This document shows positions 35,974 to 45,454 of a stretch of 64,000 nucleotides of DNA, piece after piece (position 1 is the stretch's first letter; each line of letters opens with the position of its first letter). The stretch is taken from positions 1-64,000 of the forward strand of contig CAZSLO010000019.1 in the NCBI GenBank assembly GCA_964608025.1. The letters are read 5' to 3'. Position numbers and translations under genes: made by a program. The DNA comes from CAZSLO01 sp964608025 (GTDB lineage Bacteria; Chloroflexota; Dehalococcoidia; Lucifugimonadales; CAJWER01). The notes below the pieces were generated by a model that was not told the origin of the DNA, made no database searches, and saw only the letters and a program-made list of their open reading frames with translations.

Positions 35974-37323
35974 CTATTGGAGGTCCCTAAGGCTTTTTTG
36001 GGAAATTAACACTATTGAGAAGACTGTCAGGGTAGCAGCAGCCATTAAACCTACGGTTTCCCGACTTCCAATCGAATCGACCGCGGTTCCAAGGGGAATC
36101 ACGCTAATTGGCATCAGGCCCCAGACCAACATCACTATGCTCATCATGCGTCCGCGGAATTGTTCTTCAGCACGCTCCATAATCAGAGCAGTAATTAGGG
36201 CCATCGGTGCTATATTACCTAATCCGAACAGGATCATGATAAAAACCGCAGCGAAATAAACTGGCACAAGCGCAACAAGCAGTAGTGCTAATCCTGAGAA
36301 GAAGCCACCTATGATTACGAGTAGCCCACGTTTCCACTGTCCTATCGAAGCGGTTATAAGGGCCCCTATTAGTGACCCGAGACCTATCATGCTTACTAGC
36401 AATCCAAAAGCTTCAGACTCTAATAAATAGACGTCTACTATGAATACGGGTAGTAGAGATCGTAGCGGCATAGCAAGGAGCACTGTTGCTAGCATTACAC
36501 CAAGCAGCATCAGAATGATCCCGTTCTCCCAAACATATTGGAGACCTGCTTTAATATCTCCTAGAATTTCTGATTCTTTACGAACTGCCATTTTCACGGG
36601 TTTTCGGATAGCAGTTGTGAGGGTGACGGCTGTCAACCACATACCAGACATAACATAATAGACACCATCAGGTCCGACCATAGCATATAGAATACCGGCT
36701 ACGGTTGGTGCAAAAAGTGACATTGAACTCATGGCTGCGGAGTTGAGTGCAATTGCGTTAGTTATACGCTTACGTCCCACAATTTGAGGGATAATTGCCT
36801 GACGGGCTGGGCCCGTGAATGCGAACAACAATCCTTGAAACATAGAAGCCAATAGTAGGAAAACCCAGGTAATTGATCCAGACGAAATAGACAGGGCAAC
36901 TAACAGAGATACCAAGGCTGAACAACCTTGACCGACTTGTATGATAGGCTTTCGCTCTATTCGGTCTGCTATTGCCCCGCCAAATAGAGTAAGACTCAAC
37001 ATCGGTAGGGCCCAACCACCGCTTACTAGTCCTAAGATCTTGGCTGATCCTGTTAACTCATATACTAGGAACCCTTGGGCAATCATTTGCATTTCAAAGC
37101 CGCCCATCATGAACACCATCCCTAACCACAGGAGCCTGAAATCACGATTCTTTAACGAATCGAATGTCATTTTCCAGTTTGACAAAGTAGGATTTGCAAT
37201 TGTGAGTGGCGGTTCTGTTCTTTCGGAGCGTGGTAAATCTACAAGGAGACTTTTGTTTCCTAGGTCAGGTATGTAGGAAACATCATCGTCTTGATCATCG
37301 ACTGTATCTTTCTCTAGGTGCAT
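35974..37323 (-). CDS. MFS transporter (EntS-like, MFS_3)
   Basis: A 449-residue major facilitator protein with about 12 helices. The N-terminal cytoplasmic stretch of roughly 60 residues is followed by FRLLWLGMVFMMGGFEMQMIAQGFLVYELTGSA, the typical start of the EntS-like subfamily, and the loop motif GAIADRIERKP between helices 2 and 3 (motif A variant). These transporters export siderophores or drugs. Substrate unknown. It precedes acsA on the same strand, with 139 bases between. Confidence 0.9.
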   Translation of the reverse strand: MHLEKDTVDDQDDDVSYIPDLGNKSLLVDLPRSERTEPPLTIANPTLSNWKMTFDSLKNRDFRLLWLGMVFMMGGFEMQMIAQGFLVYELTGSAKILGLVSGGWALPMLSLTLFGGAIADRIERKPIIQVGQGCSALVSLLVALSISSGSITWVFLLLASMFQGLLFAFTGPARQAIIPQIVGRKRITNAIALNSAAMSSMSLFAPTVAGILYAMVGPDGVYYVMSGMWLTAVTLTTAIRKPVKMAVRKESEILGDIKAGLQYVWENGIILMLLGVMLATVLLAMPLRSLLPVFIVDVYLLESEAFGLLVSMIGLGSLIGALITASIGQWKRGLLVIIGGFFSGLALLLVALVPVYFAAVFIMILFGLGNIAPMALITALIMERAEEQFRGRMMSIVMLVWGLMPISVIPLGTAVDSIGSRETVGLMAAATLTVFSIVLISQKSLRDLQ

Positions 37324-37492
37324 TGTCCTAGTGTAATCGAATTTATAGAGATGGTTTTTCTAATATCGCAACGTCATAGGAATTATTATTATGATCCGTA
37401 AGAATCGATCGTAATTGCACCTAAATTGCTATGGGAATTTTCTGGCAATGGGAGAATCATACTGGTGTTGAATCGGCGAAGTAAGATGGAAA

Positions 37493-38281
37493 TTAAACTC
37501 GAACAAATTCCCAAATTGATGTAGAAGTGATGGTTAATCCGACAAGGATCACGAATATTCCAAAGTTTACTCGCTGAGCAATCTTCAGCAATATCTGAAT
37601 GGTCACTATTCCTGCTACAAAAGCTACAGCCGCGGCGACTATCAGTTCCGCCGAAATTACGAGATCGTAATTCAACGCTGAGTATAGAGAAGCCCCCATA
37701 CTGGCTGGGATGCTCATCAAGAAGCTCAGGACTAACGCCTCACGTTTATCTATGCCTCGTCCAAGTAACGTAGCGACAGTTAACCCAGATCTGCTGAGTC
37801 CAGGTATAACGGAGAATCCCTGAGCGATCCCCGAGAGAATCGAGTCAGGAATAGATAAGGTAGATCGCTCTCTATTTTCTGGGTGAGTTCTACGAAGTTG
37901 GATAGCTCCATTTACGAGCATGAAAATGCCAATTAAGCCCATGGCCGATGTCCCTACCAATCCTGAAATTTGTCCCAGAATTAATAACAGTAGAAGCCCT
38001 AACATGGCACTCAATAAAGTCGATATGACTAGGAATGAGAGGAGTGGTGACGGTACAAGTGGATTTCTACGGATCTCTACTATGATATGGCTCACTTCTG
38101 TACGAAATACGACTAATGCTGCAGGCAATGTGCCAACATGGAGCCATAGGGCATACATTATTGCTTTGTCGAATGATTCGTCTTCAAGGGTAGAGTAAGT
38201 GGCTGCGACAATACCTTCGGAGCTTATAGGTAGCCACTCTGTAATTCCTTGAATAAGACCTAGTAGTATAGCGGTTGTCAG
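37493..38281 (-). CDS. uppP: Undecaprenyl-diphosphatase UppP, apparent CTG start
   Basis: A 262-residue membrane phosphatase that recycles the undecaprenyl carrier for cell-wall synthesis. The catalytic N-terminal motif GLIQGITEWLPISSEG and the second motif PGLSRSGLT are both present. The first ATG in frame is at 38158, which would delete the first motif, yet the frame is open for a further 41 codons and only reaches a stop at 38312-38314. No ATG, GTG or TTG exists there; the only near-cognate codon after the strong AGGAGG (38297-38292) is CTG at 38281. I therefore annotate CTG initiation. An extended -10 promoter lies upstream. Confidence 0.85.
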   Translation of the reverse strand: MTTAILLGLIQGITEWLPISSEGIVAATYSTLEDESFDKAIMYALWLHVGTLPAALVVFRTEVSHIIVEIRRNPLVPSPLLSFLVISTLLSAMLGLLLLLILGQISGLVGTSAMGLIGIFMLVNGAIQLRRTHPENRERSTLSIPDSILSGIAQGFSVIPGLSRSGLTVATLLGRGIDKREALVLSFLMSIPASMGASLYSALNYDLVISAELIVAAAVAFVAGIVTIQILLKIAQRVNFGIFVILVGLTITSTSIWEFVRV

Positions 38282-38313
38282 TTTCCTAGGACCTCCTCTT
38301 ATTTCTGCAGGTT

Positions 38314-38322
38314 ATTCTAGCA
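38314..38322 (-). promoter_or_regulatory. Extended -10 promoter of uppP
   Basis: On the minus strand TGCTAGAAT has the TGn extension and a near-perfect -10 box (38319-38314). Transcription would begin near 38307, leaving about 26 bases with AGGAGG before the CTG. Confidence 0.5.
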
Positions 38323-38629
38323 ATAATACCATTGGGATAGATGGCTAACGGTAAATTTGCAAGTAGGTTTTGACGGTTAAACCTGGGCAAGTTGAACTTG
38401 TATTGAGAGACAGTTTAGTTCGCGATACTTTATTGTGCTACTGAAGATGTCTTAGCCAATCTTCTGGATTTACGAAGTTACGGACTAGGATTGTTGGTGA
38501 GATCACTCTTTGTAAAGGAATACAATGGGATGGATAGGGGAAATATCGTTTCAGCTTGCCTTGGCAATCGGTAGTTGTCAGAATCCCCGATTTCATGTAC
38601 AAGAATCGGAATTGTTTTAGGTGATAATG
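38323..38629. other. Intergenic region between uppP and the second TIM-barrel gene
   Basis: About 0.3 kb between divergent genes without a credible coding frame. Beyond the uppP promoter at its left edge I see no clear promoter for the plus-strand gene, no tRNA and no recognisable riboswitch. Confidence 0.5.
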
Positions 38630-40399
38630 ATGAAAAAAGAAACCGGAGACTTATACTGTGACACTTGGTTAAGTGGTGACCCTATTTACATATCCGACCT
38701 TCGGATATGCAATCCTGCTGAAGTACTTTCAGAGGAACCAAAGAGTCGCCACTGGAGAATGCTGGATTATGTCGCCGAAGGAATCGAAGGAACGATGTTG
38801 ATTGCCGGACCAGAAACTGTCGCCCCAGAAGCTACAGTTCCAGTTAATGAACACGGATTGCATGGCATATCTATTGGCGTATGGGGCGGCTCCGAGGATG
38901 TCAGAGTTCTAATGAAACTCAGTGGAGACGAGACGTTCACGGTGCTGACATTGCCTGGAGAGCAGGATGGTCACCGGGGACAGAAGTTAAGCGAGATATT
39001 CTTCAAGATAGAAGACATAACAGACCGGAGCATCCAATTCGGCCAGATATCATGGAATGTATCCGACGGAACCGGGCCTGGATCTACTATTTCTACCCCA
39101 GCGAACATAGCGTATATAAAACTGGTACAACTAACTGAATTGGAGAGCAAGAGATTTCTAGAGGATCAAAGTCGTACTGATACAAGACGGCTGTTGGCTC
39201 ATAATGATGCACATACAGTGCATTTTGCCAGTAGACCTACAACTCCTGAAGAGATCAGGTGGCATATCGAGCCATATCGTGATAGTGACGTAGGAAGTCT
39301 ATATTGGGAAGGTGGGATAGGAGAACAAACCTTTTACTTCAGTAAAATTGGTAAAGCAATGACCCTTGATGGCCTAAATGACTTTCCGAGACAGGGCGAC
39401 CGTCTATCCGCCGAGAGTTGGCGTATCTTTCGGGATAAGAATATAGACCCCTTTGAGATAGCATGTGAATATGCACACGAACTTGGCTTAGAATTCCATG
39501 CTTGTTACAGGCCGGCAGGTTTCCATTTCCCACCGCCTCATGGTCATTTTACCCACGGCAATACATTTTATGAAACCCATCAGAATCTCCGATGTAGGGA
39601 TAGAAATGGAAACATGACACCCCGTATTTCTTACGCATTTCCTGAGAGTCGTATGTTTGTGGTTTCTTTACTTTCTGAGATGGTTGGATATGGTACTGAT
39701 GGTATCTGCATCCTTTATAATCGACGCCCTCCTTTGGTTGAGTATGACCAGCCGCTGGTTGATGATTTTATAATAGAACACGGCTTAGATCCCCGTACGC
39801 TTGATCCTGGGGATCCGAGATGGATCAAGCGGAAGGCAATGGCCTTGACATCTTTCCACCGTGAGCTTAGAAATGCTATGGATTCTGCTGGTATTTCGGA
39901 ATTTACCGGCGACCGCCGGAAAATTTCTGTCATCGTGATGAGTAGTGAAGAAGAGAATTTGAAATATGGGATGGATGTGGAGACTTGGGTAAAGGAAGAC
40001 TTAGTCGATGTGATCATTCCTTATTCATCAGCTCCAGATGTTGATAGTTCATCGCATGCTTGGTCCGATCCTAGTAACATCGATTACTTTGTTTCTATTA
40101 CAAAGGATACGTCTTGTACGGTTGCGGCCAATATGATGCCTAGAACTCTTACCTCAGAGGAGTACCGCACGATTGCTAGCGGCTTGTATGGTAGGGACGT
40201 GGATCACTTATTTTTCTGGGACACTGATATTCAACAGCCACGATCAAACAGTGCCGGGCCTTGGGACGCTGCAAGAAGACTTGGACACCGCGATGAGGTT
40301 GAGGACTGGATAGAGTCTGGGTCACCCACATTAGCCCTTCCTAAGAAACCACTCCTTAAGTTAGGAGACTGGGATCTGTCGTACGTAACTCCCGGGTAA
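38630..40399 (+). CDS. Large TIM-barrel protein, distant relative of the 26861 gene
   Basis: A 589-residue protein. The first roughly 180 residues look like a beta-rich carbohydrate-binding or wall-associated region (GLHGISIGVWGGSED, then a lectin-like stretch). From about residue 185 the NDAHTVHF motif begins a barrel with FEIACEYAHELGLEFHACYRPAG, and later EYAHELGL and LVDVIIPYSSAPDVD. Glycosidase-like, but no known family is assigned. It shares NDAH and barrel order with the gene at 26861. Start is the ATG at 38630 with AGGTG six bases upstream. It converges on the formylglycine enzyme gene with four bases between. Confidence 0.75.
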   Translation: MKKETGDLYCDTWLSGDPIYISDLRICNPAEVLSEEPKSRHWRMLDYVAEGIEGTMLIAGPETVAPEATVPVNEHGLHGISIGVWGGSEDVRVLMKLSGDETFTVLTLPGEQDGHRGQKLSEIFFKIEDITDRSIQFGQISWNVSDGTGPGSTISTPANIAYIKLVQLTELESKRFLEDQSRTDTRRLLAHNDAHTVHFASRPTTPEEIRWHIEPYRDSDVGSLYWEGGIGEQTFYFSKIGKAMTLDGLNDFPRQGDRLSAESWRIFRDKNIDPFEIACEYAHELGLEFHACYRPAGFHFPPPHGHFTHGNTFYETHQNLRCRDRNGNMTPRISYAFPESRMFVVSLLSEMVGYGTDGICILYNRRPPLVEYDQPLVDDFIIEHGLDPRTLDPGDPRWIKRKAMALTSFHRELRNAMDSAGISEFTGDRRKISVIVMSSEEENLKYGMDVETWVKEDLVDVIIPYSSAPDVDSSSHAWSDPSNIDYFVSITKDTSCTVAANMMPRTLTSEEYRTIASGLYGRDVDHLFFWDTDIQQPRSNSAGPWDAARRLGHRDEVEDWIESGSPTLALPKKPLLKLGDWDLSYVTPG

Positions 40400-40403
40400 T
40401 GCC

Positions 40404-41369
40404 TTATGACTCTCGTACACATCTAAATCCAGTGTTTCCAGTAGAACTGTCAGGTGTGTTCGATGTACGCGCCGCCACTCTGTAACGATTGCAATATGAT
40501 TCATGGCATAGATAAGATCCACCTTTAGTAACAACTGAGTTACCTGATTCTGGGCCGGACGGGTTTTTCCGTGGGCCGTCGATATGATAGGTAGCGCTAA
40601 ACCAGTCACCTGTCCACTCCCAGACGTTGCCTGCCATATTGTAAAGCCCAAATTCATTAGGCCGAAATGATTTTGCAGGAGCCGTTGCGACATAGCCGTC
40701 TTCTTTCGTATTTATGTCAGGGAAAACCCCTTGCCAAATATTACATTGGTGTTCACTGTTTGGCATAAGATCGTTACCCCACGGGTATTTTTTCTGTTCC
40801 AGTCCACCTCGTGCAGCGAATTCCCACTCCGCTTCTGTAGGTAATCTTTTACCTGTCCAGTCGCAATAGGCGATAGCGTCGTTCCATGATATGTGTACTA
40901 CAGGAAAATCCATCTGGGTCTTGAAGTCAGATCCGGGTCCGTTGGGGTGTCGCCAGTTCGCACCATCAACTTTTGTCCACCAGGGTACTTCTGTGACTAC
41001 TTGGCTAGATATCCGATTGGCTTTAGGAGTTAAAAGTAAGTGGAATACGAAAGACCAACCGAATCGTTCAGCTTCTGTCACATACCTGGTAGCCTTCACA
41101 AACTTGGAGAATTCTGCGTTCGTCACCGTTGTTGTATCTATGTAAAATGGGTCTATCTCTATTTCCCTGATCGGCCCCTCACCGTCGACTGGGAATCCGT
41201 CATCGTCATTTGTGCCCATCAGAAATTTTCCTCCGGACATTTCTACCATGCCTTTTGTAGAACCCTTGGTGATTCTGGAGGTTGGCTGTTTGCGGGTACC
41301 GGGCCTTTCGGACGGCCCCGATTTCTTCGGGCCGCAGCAGGATGCTATATTTTTATTTGGGCGAACCAC
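40404..41369 (-). CDS. Formylglycine-generating enzyme (sulfatase-modifying)
   Basis: A 321-residue enzyme that oxidises a sulfatase cysteine to formylglycine. The copper-binding, redox cysteines are Cys288 and Cys293 in GGSYLCHESYCNRYRVAAR, the signature of true FGE rather than the wider SUMF-like family. N-terminal SCCGP and the GTRKQP stretch also fit marine bacterial FGEs. Start is GTG. A possible 61-residue gene overlaps the start by 25 bases. No sulfatase lies in this window. Confidence 0.93.
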   Translation of the reverse strand: MVRPNKNIASCCGPKKSGPSERPGTRKQPTSRITKGSTKGMVEMSGGKFLMGTNDDDGFPVDGEGPIREIEIDPFYIDTTTVTNAEFSKFVKATRYVTEAERFGWSFVFHLLLTPKANRISSQVVTEVPWWTKVDGANWRHPNGPGSDFKTQMDFPVVHISWNDAIAYCDWTGKRLPTEAEWEFAARGGLEQKKYPWGNDLMPNSEHQCNIWQGVFPDINTKEDGYVATAPAKSFRPNEFGLYNMAGNVWEWTGDWFSATYHIDGPRKNPSGPESGNSVVTKGGSYLCHESYCNRYRVAARTSNTPDSSTGNTGFRCVRES

Positions 41370-41530
41370 GATTTCCAGTATAACTCAACTGGCTCTGCTA
41401 GTTGGCGGACCTCTTCAAGGGTGTGTTTTTTATGGACTTGTAATGTGTGGATTGAGCCCGAGTTTGTATTGGAAAAACTGATGGCGTATCCATTATTTTC
41501 ACAGGTAACACATGTGCGGGTAGCAAACAT
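41345..41530 (-). CDS. Possible small protein with CxxC, upstream of the formylglycine enzyme
   Basis: A 61-residue frame with a Cys pair in CVTCENNGY and a helix-like C-terminal part. ATG start with AGGA eight bases upstream. It overlaps the formylglycine-enzyme start by 25 bases, which would give translational coupling. Composition is protein-like, but the frame is short and not verified by homology. Confidence 0.35.
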   Translation of the reverse strand: MFATRTCVTCENNGYAISFSNTNSGSIHTLQVHKKHTLEEVRQLAEPVELYWKSWFAQIKI

Positions 41531-41601
41531 TGCGACATCCTGTATTCAGTAGTCGCCGAATTCCCTAAACTTTATCTTTCAGAAACAGTGAAATGAAGCT
41601 A

Positions 41602-41631
41602 TTGACACACACCGCAGTGCTTATCTAGACT
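41602..41631 (+). promoter_or_regulatory. Sigma70 promoter of the Gfo/Idh/MocA gene
   Basis: Perfect TTGACA (41602-41607) and TAGACT (41626-41631) are 18 bases apart. The transcript would start near 41638, with a strong AGGAGG ribosome site at 41661-41666 before ATG 41674. Confidence 0.6.
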
Positions 41632-41673
41632 CGATGAAGATAAAAACATAAGCTTTTTCTAGGAGGAATAGAT

Positions 41674-42759
41674 ATGAAAACCTATCGGGTAGCAATCGTT
41701 GGATTGGGGAGGGCTGGAAGCACACTAGATGATGAACTTGATGATGGATATCCCCGTTCAATTGGAGGGTCATGCAATGCGAGCAGTCGCCTTGAGTGTG
41801 TTGCTGGAGCAGACACTATTCCAGAAAGAGTCGAGGCGTTTAAAAAACGATGGAATGTAGATTCTGGATATTCTGACTACAAAGAAATGATTGAGAAAGA
41901 AAAGCCTGATCTTGTGGCTGTAACTACTACTGGGACTGGCCTTGCAAAGCCGGCACGGAAGGCACCCTCCCGTGACTATATTGAGGATGCACATGCAGAT
42001 ATATCGGCATATGCATCAAATGCAGGAGTGCCGATGGTTTACTCAGAGAAAGCTATAGCATGCTCAATGGTAAAAGCTGATGCTCTACGGGACGCGTGTC
42101 ATCAGAATGGGACTGCTTTCAACACGGGGGTATCACGTCGGTTCAGTGCCAGTTTTCAGCAAATGCGTAAAGCAATAGTCGAAGGAGAAATTGGTGAACC
42201 GGTTGCAACTGTTCACTATGCATCGTCCGACCTTCTTCATGGTCATATTCATTCGATCGATACCCAGTCGTATTTGATAGGAGATCCCGGTGTGAAGGAA
42301 ATTCGTGGAGAACTAATACCTCGTGATATCAAGATTAAGGACAACCGCCTTGACGAAGATCCAAGATCGACTTTCCAACTTGTTTTTAACAACGGAGTAA
42401 CCGGTTGGACTGTGCCTTCTGGTGGTTGGGAATTTGAAGTGATTGGGACCGAGGGAACGATCCGGCACGAAAGTAGTTCTCGGCAAGTTGCGCTCCGCAA
42501 GGCTGCCCCAGGTGGAGCTCGTCGTGCGCAGTGGGAGCCAGTAAATCTACCTCCTATTGATCCTGGCCAAGGTCCGGTTGTTTTTGCCTTGGAAGATATG
42601 GTTAAAGCCTATGAATCCGGTGGTACTACCGTTGGCAACATTGACGTTACCCACAATATTACCGAGGCTTGCCTTGGAATTGCCGAAAGTCACCGTCGTG
42701 GAGGGGAGTGGGTGAGTCTTCCTATCGACAACAGGGAACTATATGTTTTCCATGTTTAA
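41674..42759 (+). CDS. Gfo/Idh/MocA family oxidoreductase
   Basis: A 361-residue NAD(P)-dependent sugar or inositol oxidoreductase-like protein. The dinucleotide motif is VGLGRAG, and the EKA region (YSEKAIACSM) matches the family's EKP motif. The catalytic-His segment is less clear. It has the strongest Shine-Dalgarno site in the window (AGGAGG). It lies divergent from the formylglycine enzyme and convergent with the amidase gene. Substrate unknown, probably a modified sugar. Confidence 0.9.
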   Translation: MKTYRVAIVGLGRAGSTLDDELDDGYPRSIGGSCNASSRLECVAGADTIPERVEAFKKRWNVDSGYSDYKEMIEKEKPDLVAVTTTGTGLAKPARKAPSRDYIEDAHADISAYASNAGVPMVYSEKAIACSMVKADALRDACHQNGTAFNTGVSRRFSASFQQMRKAIVEGEIGEPVATVHYASSDLLHGHIHSIDTQSYLIGDPGVKEIRGELIPRDIKIKDNRLDEDPRSTFQLVFNNGVTGWTVPSGGWEFEVIGTEGTIRHESSSRQVALRKAAPGGARRAQWEPVNLPPIDPGQGPVVFALEDMVKAYESGGTTVGNIDVTHNITEACLGIAESHRRGGEWVSLPIDNRELYVFHV

Positions 42760-42888
42760 ATTTCTGTTTTGCACAATCCACTATACGTCCAACGAATTGG
42801 TTATTCGGGAGGTTGGTACAAAGCTATAATACTAGGTTTGGCTGATAGAGTTGGTAAAAATCGTACGTGGTATTTAGAGAAATCTTAT

Positions 42889-44322
42889 CTAGGCGGAAAC
42901 TGGCGGGCGTATATTGTCCCAAGGGCTGGCTTCTTCTAATTGTGACGCAATTTGGAACAGTGTCGCCTCATCGCCGTGCCTGCCCAAGAAATGTGATCCG
43001 ATAGGCAAGCTTTCCTCATTCCAGTATAGAGGGATTGACATAGCTGGTTGTCCTGTTGCGTTTGCTATATATGTGTAGGGTACAAAACTTGCCATTTTTC
43101 GACGAAGTTTGTAAGGGTCACCATCTTCAAATTCGAAGGTGCCTAGTGGTACCGGAGGTTGGCCGACCGTGGGTGTAAGCCATAGATCATAGTCGGTGAA
43201 GAAATTCGCAATGTCTCTGGTAAGCCGGTGTATGTCTTCAATGGCCAGTAGATACTCTGGTGCCGAGATTTCGTTTGCCTTCTGTTGATAAGCCCACACA
43301 AAGGGTTCAAATTGGTCCTCGGTTGGTTCTTTCCCGAGGCGTCGAGCCCAAGATCGGATTCCATGGGCAGTCCCTACACCTAGTACTTTCGTAGCTGAAA
43401 TCCACATCAGTTCTTTATCAAATGATGGAGAGATTTCGTCTACATGATGGCCTAAATCCACACATAAACTAGCTGTCTCTTTTACAGCAGAGATACAATC
43501 AGGATGTAGCTTGGAATCTAGTGGAGTATCTGTGGAGAATCCAATTCTCAATTTGCGCGGCTCTTTTCTGATTGCTGTTTCATATGGCCCATCTTTTAGA
43601 GGGGCAGGGTAGGGATCTCCTAAAGACGCTCCTTCGGTAGCATCAAGGAGTATCGCACTATCTCTTACAGACCGGGTTAAAGCATGTTCCGAAACCATGC
43701 CACTGAACAGGTCTCCGAAGTTGGGTCCTAGTGGATTCCGTCCGCGAGATGGACGGAGGCCGAACACACCACAGCATGAAGCAGGTATACGTATAGAGCC
43801 ACCAGCGTCATTTCCATGAGCCATAGGTACGATTCCGGCTGCTACTGATGCAGCTGCTCCGCCGCTAGATCCACCGGGGGTTCGTTTTGTGTCCCAAGGA
43901 TTCCGGGTGGGGCCGAATCTCCGGGGTTCTGTTGTAACCCCGATGGCCATCTCTGGCGTATTGGTCTTTGCCACCATTATCAGACCTGCTTTTTTATATC
44001 TTTTGACGAGTTCACTATCTGTGGTTGGTATAAAATCTCCCAGGAAGTTACTGCTGTTAGTGACCCGCACGCCTGCCTGTTCGGCAAGGAAGTCTTTTAA
44101 TAGGAATGGCACCCCTGTAAAGGGACCTTCAGGAAGCGGATTTGATGCGATTTCCAGAGCCTGTTCGTACATTTTCGTGGTAATCGCATTGAGCACAGGA
44201 TTGACCCGCTCGATTCTTTCGATCGCAATATCCACTAACTCGATTGGTTGGATTGCCCGTTGTCTAATCAACTCTGCTTGCCCGGTTGCATCCAACGCTG
44301 CGACATCGTCAAACATTCTCAT
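42889..44322 (-). CDS. Amidase (amidase-signature family)
   Basis: A 477-residue amidase. The Ser-cisSer-Lys triad is visible: Lys in LLKDF, Ser in PGGSSGGAAA and Ser in NDAGGSIRIPAS. Substrates are amides of organic acids, or Gln/Asn in GatA-like proteins; this is not a GatA operon. The ATG at 44322 has GAGGG five bases upstream, which removes an unlikely His-rich N-terminal extension running to 44385. A divergent acetamidase-family gene lies 143 bases away. Confidence 0.93.
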   Translation of the reverse strand: MRMFDDVAALDATGQAELIRQRAIQPIELVDIAIERIERVNPVLNAITTKMYEQALEIASNPLPEGPFTGVPFLLKDFLAEQAGVRVTNSSNFLGDFIPTTDSELVKRYKKAGLIMVAKTNTPEMAIGVTTEPRRFGPTRNPWDTKRTPGGSSGGAAASVAAGIVPMAHGNDAGGSIRIPASCCGVFGLRPSRGRNPLGPNFGDLFSGMVSEHALTRSVRDSAILLDATEGASLGDPYPAPLKDGPYETAIRKEPRKLRIGFSTDTPLDSKLHPDCISAVKETASLCVDLGHHVDEISPSFDKELMWISATKVLGVGTAHGIRSWARRLGKEPTEDQFEPFVWAYQQKANEISAPEYLLAIEDIHRLTRDIANFFTDYDLWLTPTVGQPPVPLGTFEFEDGDPYKLRRKMASFVPYTYIANATGQPAMSIPLYWNEESLPIGSHFLGRHGDEATLFQIASQLEEASPWDNIRPPVSA

Positions 44323-44465
44323 TGAATCCCTCAATACTCCATGTTGGTGGTTGCCGATGTTATGGGTGTAATGTTGATGTGTCAACGGTAATAGTTGCGT
44401 TCCAGTGTACGGTCCCCTATCTTTCGGCCAAATGATAATCCTGATAACACTAAGGGAGATTGGTT

Positions 44466-45380
44466 ATGAAACGTGCTACTAGGGACGTGCTTTACTTTGA
44501 AACAGGTCCTGATAATGAACCTACGTTAATAGTTGAACCAGGTGAGGTTTTTGAAGTAGAGACTCAGATCAACCGCGGTCCTTGGATGGAAGGACATCCG
44601 GATGAAGATAACCTTAGACTTTTACTTCGAGGTGGTAATCCATCAAGTGGCTGTATTTACGTTCAAGGTGCCGAGCCCGGACAAATGTTGACCGTACATA
44701 TAGGAGAAATAGATGTTGATCCAATCGGTTTCACTAGTTTTGTCGGGGCAAATGGTGCGATGCCTGGATGGATGGGTGGTAGTGGTATAGGATCGCATTA
44801 CAAAGTAGTAGAGATTCTGGACGGATTCATACATTGGAGTGACAATCTCAAGATTCCAGTGAAACCTATGATTGGTTTCGTGGGAGTGTCACCTAAATAC
44901 ACACGATGGCACAACGGCTGGTGTGGCGAGTGGGGAGGAAATTTCGATATACCTGAGGTGACCACTGGTGCATCAGTCCATCTCCCTGTAAACGTCCCTG
45001 GTGCTCTTTTACATATTGGTGATATGCATGCTCGTCAAGGGGATGGAGAGATATGTGGGGCTGGGGGTATCGAAGCAGGGGGTAGGGTTAAGCTGACTTG
45101 TGAGTTAAGCAGTAAACCGGAATCTATGACTTGGCCTCGGATCAAGGATGACCAATACATAATGACGACCGGTCAGGCACGTCCTGCTGAGGATGCCTTC
45201 AGGACGGCACTTTCAGAGATGGTGCTGTGGCTTGAAAGTGAGTATGGATTTCCTAGAGGGGAAGCCTATCTTTTTCTGGGACAGGTATTGGAAGCGAGAT
45301 GTACTCAATTTGTAAATCCAACCTTCTCATATGTAGCGAAAGTAAATCAAAACTATCTCCCGAATGGGAAAAATAGATAA
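44466..45380 (+). CDS. Acetamidase/formamidase family protein
   Basis: A 304-residue member of the FmdA/AmdA family, which hydrolyses small amides to acid and ammonia. Features include the N-terminal PTLIVEPGE stretch, GDMHARQGDGEICGAGGIEAGG with the metal-binding His, and a final PRGEAYLFLGQVLEA segment. The ATG at 44466 with GGAG seven bases upstream is preferred over the upstream TTG. It is divergent from an amidase gene, so the two could use related amides. Confidence 0.92.
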   Translation: MKRATRDVLYFETGPDNEPTLIVEPGEVFEVETQINRGPWMEGHPDEDNLRLLLRGGNPSSGCIYVQGAEPGQMLTVHIGEIDVDPIGFTSFVGANGAMPGWMGGSGIGSHYKVVEILDGFIHWSDNLKIPVKPMIGFVGVSPKYTRWHNGWCGEWGGNFDIPEVTTGASVHLPVNVPGALLHIGDMHARQGDGEICGAGGIEAGGRVKLTCELSSKPESMTWPRIKDDQYIMTTGQARPAEDAFRTALSEMVLWLESEYGFPRGEAYLFLGQVLEARCTQFVNPTFSYVAKVNQNYLPNGKNR

Positions 45381-45436
45381 TTCTGTCCACCTCATTATCA
45401 ACTTCATATCATCAGCATGGACTTCATTTAATCCGT

Positions 45437-45452
45437 TTTGTTCCGGAACAAA
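45437..45452. promoter_or_regulatory. Perfect 16-bp palindrome, candidate operator
   Basis: TTTGTTCCGGAACAAA reads the same on both strands. It lies between the acetamidase stop and the von Willebrand-like gene, about 80 bases before its ATG. It resembles a dimeric repressor site. Confidence 0.5.
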
Positions 45453-45454
45453 TG

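Noticed and set aside
37493..38158. uppP as a truncated pseudogene starting at ATG 38158
   Set aside because: The frame is intact upstream and includes the first catalytic motif, so a non-standard start is a better explanation than a broken gene.
44323..44385. His-rich N-terminal extension of the amidase
   Set aside because: ATG 44322 has a better ribosome site, and the upstream residues look like translated non-coding DNA.
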